Below are positions 5,846 through 7,169 of a stretch of 7,169 nt of DNA, in pieces; within the stretch, counting starts at the first letter, position 1; each line of letters opens with the position of its first letter. Where the stretch lies: positions 1-7,169 of the forward strand of contig JAPLZD010000037.1 in NCBI GenBank assembly GCA_026395195.1. Direction: 5' to 3'. The DNA comes from Candidatus Staskawiczbacteria bacterium. GTDB taxonomy: Bacteria; Patescibacteriota; Minisyncoccia; Minisyncoccales; Staskawiczbacteraceae. The position numbers were made by a program, and so were the translations under genes. The notes below the pieces were generated by a model. That model made no database searches and was not told where the DNA came from. It saw nothing but the letters and a program-made list of their open reading frames with translations.

Positions 5846-5876
5846 GGCTCGGCGTCGCGAGGCGACGCATAGAGCC
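5846..5876. repeat. GC-rich 12-bp hairpin
   Basis: GGCTC (5846-5850) pairs with GAGCC (5872-5876), and GCGTCGC (5852-5858) with GCGACGC (5862-5868) across the loop GAG. A 1-by-3 internal loop separates the two stems. It follows the palindrome by 2 nt and stands out sharply in an AT-rich intergenic region. It could be a dispersed structured element or part of the tRNA-Glu leader. Its function is unknown. Confidence 0.8.
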
Positions 5877-5899
5877 ATAAACAAATATTACCTTAAAAA

Positions 5900-5927
5900 T
5901 TGAATTTTTGCAAGTTTCTGGTATACT
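5900..5927 (+). promoter_or_regulatory. tsaD promoter, probably giving leaderless mRNA
   Basis: TTGAAT at 5900-5905, a 16-nt spacer and TATACT at 5922-5927 form a good sigma-70-type promoter. TG one base before the -10 makes it an extended -10. The predicted start is 5934, the A of the tsaD ATG, so the transcript should lack a 5' leader. Confidence 0.65.
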
Positions 5928-5933
5928 TTAGTC

Positions 5934-7007
5934 ATGAAAATCCTGTCTATAGAAACATCTTGCGACGATGCCGGAATAGCTGTCTTAGAAATAAAAGAGA
6001 ACAAAAATTCCCCTGAATTTCGAGTGCTTTCAAATATTATTGCTTCGCAAATTGAAATTGGCAAAAAATATGGCGGGGTTTATCCTATGATGGCAAAGCG
6101 CGAACACCAAAAAAACTTGCCGATAGTTTTATCTAAGGCACTAAAAAAAGCAAAAATATCAAATCAAAAACCTGATATTAATTTGATTGCTGTTACCAGC
6201 GGTCCGGGGCTGGAACCCTGCCTTTGGACTGGAATTAATTTTGCCAAAGAACTTTCTTTAAAATTAAACGCTCCGATTGTCCCGGTAAATCATATTGAAT
6301 CACACATTTTAGTTAATTTTCTGGAAAACCCGCCTTCGTATAGAGCTTCGGCGAGGCAAGTTAAATTTCCGGCAATTGCTTTGGTGGTTTCTGGCGGACA
6401 CACACAATTAATTTTGGTAAAAAAAATCGGGAGCTATAAAATTTTAGGCGAGACAAGAGATGACGCAGCTGGCGAATGTTTTGACAAATGTGCAAAACTT
6501 TTAGGGCTTGGATATCCTGGCGGACCAATTATTTCAAAACTTGCAGAAAAAAATAGAAACCCAGCCTCTATCCGACTACCGCGCCCAATGATGTACACAA
6601 AAGACTATGATTTTAGCTTTTCAGGATTAAAAACCGCAGTGCTTTATTATTTGCAAAAAAATAAAAAAGCGAACAAAAAAGAAATGGCAGCTGAAGTTCA
6701 GCAGGCAGTAATTGATGTTTTAATTAAAAAAACAATAAAAGCTGTAAAAGATTTTAATGCCAAGTCTTTAATTTTAGGCGGCGGAGTTTCGGCAAACCAA
6801 GAACTTCGCAAACAATTTAAAGAAAAATTAGAAAAAGAATCTCCAAAAACCGAGTTTTTTGTCCCAAAACCGGATTTATCAACTGACAACGGATTGATGG
6901 TCGCCATCGCCGGATATTTTAACACCCTTCGACATGGCTCAGAGCAGGTAAAAAAAACCGTCGGCTGGAAAAATATTTCCGCCAACGGCAATTTACGAAT
7001 TAGTTAA
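5934..7007 (+). CDS. tsaD: tRNA t6A37 threonylcarbamoyltransferase TsaD
   Basis: TsaD, with TsaB and TsaE, transfers threonylcarbamoyl from TC-AMP to A37 of tRNAs that read ANN codons, in the cytoplasm. The 357-residue protein shows the ASKHA signature: ETSCDD (7-12), metal ligands H120 and H124 in HIESH, SGGHT (153-157), GGGVSAN (282-288) and D318 in STDNG. It is full length, slightly long because of two short inserts. Residues 132-143 (PPSYRASARQV region) are encoded by a GC-rich repeat-like segment, and TLRHGSEQV (331-339) near the C-terminus by another; both lie between conserved blocks. The ATG at 5934 begins the canonical MKILSIETS and has no Shine-Dalgarno sequence. valS follows after 21 nt. 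tsaB and tsaE are not in the window. Confidence 0.97.
   Translation: MKILSIETSCDDAGIAVLEIKENKNSPEFRVLSNIIASQIEIGKKYGGVYPMMAKREHQKNLPIVLSKALKKAKISNQKPDINLIAVTSGPGLEPCLWTGINFAKELSLKLNAPIVPVNHIESHILVNFLENPPSYRASARQVKFPAIALVVSGGHTQLILVKKIGSYKILGETRDDAAGECFDKCAKLLGLGYPGGPIISKLAEKNRNPASIRLPRPMMYTKDYDFSFSGLKTAVLYYLQKNKKANKKEMAAEVQQAVIDVLIKKTIKAVKDFNAKSLILGGGVSANQELRKQFKEKLEKESPKTEFFVPKPDLSTDNGLMVAIAGYFNTLRHGSEQVKKTVGWKNISANGNLRIS
6330..6360 (+). repeat. GC-rich repeat-like insert within tsaD
   Basis: CCGCCTTCGTATAGAGC followed by TTCGGCGAGGCAAG resembles, from memory, a short dispersed element in Parcubacteria-like genomes that encodes peptides such as PAYAKASAGK inside genes. CGCC (6331-6334) and GGCG (6350-6353) form weak inverted ends. 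Here it is read in frame as PPSYRASARQ, between the HIESH and SGGHT blocks of TsaD. No second copy lies in this window. Confidence 0.5.
6924..6949 (+). repeat. Degenerate CCTTCGAC-CTCAG element within tsaD
   Basis: ACCCTTCGACATGGCTCAG and the next seven bases resemble the dispersed palindromic element whose usual form is close to ACCCTTCGACAAGCTCAGGGT, seen in many environmental bacterial genomes. This copy is imperfect. It is translated as TLRHGSEQV, in a position near the C-terminus where TsaD proteins vary. Recognition is from memory. Confidence 0.45.
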
Positions 7008-7017
7008 AATTTGATAA

Positions 7018-7023
7018 CATAAT
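7018..7023 (+). promoter_or_regulatory. Possible -10 box before valS
   Basis: CATAAT ends 5 nt before the valS ATG, the same distance as the TATAAT box before the gene at 1477. No good -35 is present and tsaD ends only 21 nt upstream, so read-through may be the main route. Confidence 0.25.
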
Positions 7024-7028
7024 TAAAC

Positions 7029-7169
7029 ATGGAACTGCCGACACAATACAACGCAAAAGAGGTTGAGGATAAAATTTACCGGCTTTGGGAAAAAAGCGGT
7101 TTTTTTAATCCCGACAAACTGCCTCCCCGCCACAAAAAACCATTCTGCATAATAATGCCTCCGACAAAT
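7029..7169 (+). CDS. valS: Valine-tRNA ligase, N-terminal part only
   Basis: The window ends after 47 codons of this class I synthetase, which charges tRNA-Val with valine. The N-terminal pattern YNAKEVEDKIYRLWEKSGFF and the segment KPFCIIMPPTN, which leads into the HIGH-type ATP-binding motif, fit ValS; IleS and LeuS differ in the PPPN/PPTN segment. The HIGH, KMSKS and editing regions lie outside the window, so the assignment rests on the N-terminus alone. The ATG has no Shine-Dalgarno sequence. It lies 21 nt after tsaD and is probably in one operon with it. Confidence 0.88.
   Translation, partial: MELPTQYNAKEVEDKIYRLWEKSGFFNPDKLPPRHKKPFCIIMPPTN

Noticed and set aside
5626..5880. Plus-strand 84-codon frame across the tRNA-Glu locus
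   Set aside because: It reads the antisense of tRNA-Glu (YRDLNPGFMLEKHASWTRLDD is a typical tRNA shadow) and the hairpins, and overlaps the glycosyltransferase start.
1..7169. CRISPR array, transposase, toxin-antitoxin pair or phage defence genes
   Set aside because: No regularly spaced repeats and none of the encoded proteins matches such families.

Overview
The window looks like a chromosomal segment from a Candidate Phyla Radiation (Patescibacteria, probably Parcubacteria-like) bacterium. The evidence is indirect. Most of the DNA is AT-rich. Genes are tightly packed or overlapping. The three tRNA genes do not encode CCA. Nearly all genes lack a Shine-Dalgarno sequence. The proteins resemble families I associate with that group, and two short GC-rich elements of a CPR-like type sit inside a coding region. 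No 16S gene is present to settle the assignment.

Layout, plus strand first. Positions 90-1375 hold tRNA-Ser(UGA), a membrane-anchored DUF3298/RsiV-like protein, tRNA-Arg(GCG) and a 113-codon gene of unknown function. The gaps are 8, 6 and 47 nt, so one transcript cut by tRNA-processing enzymes is plausible. The 113-codon gene is about half G+C, unlike its neighbours, and alone has a near-perfect ribosome binding site. A hairpin ends this stretch. A DUF457/YdjM-like integral membrane protein follows and overlaps recG (728 codons, all helicase motifs present) by 26 nt.

The minus-strand block (4159-5814) reads tRNA-Glu(UUC), a family 2 membrane glycosyltransferase starting one nucleotide after the tRNA, and a 66-residue single-helix membrane protein. 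The glycosyltransferase keeps its DxD and QxxRW regions and both membrane domains but lacks the first, nucleotide-binding half of the GT-A fold; this is the oddest thing in the window.

A divergent intergenic region (5815-5933) carries a 24-bp perfect palindrome and a 12-bp GC-rich hairpin. It leads into tsaD, whose extended -10 promoter predicts transcription from the A of the ATG, and then the first 47 codons of valS. Three tRNAs, a t6A-forming enzyme and a tRNA synthetase make this a translation-rich neighbourhood, but I see no evidence for a new multi-gene system. The notable signals are tRNA-mRNA junctions, the gutted glycosyltransferase, the compositional island and repeats inside tsaD. 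Every stretch longer than 300 bases contains a gene.
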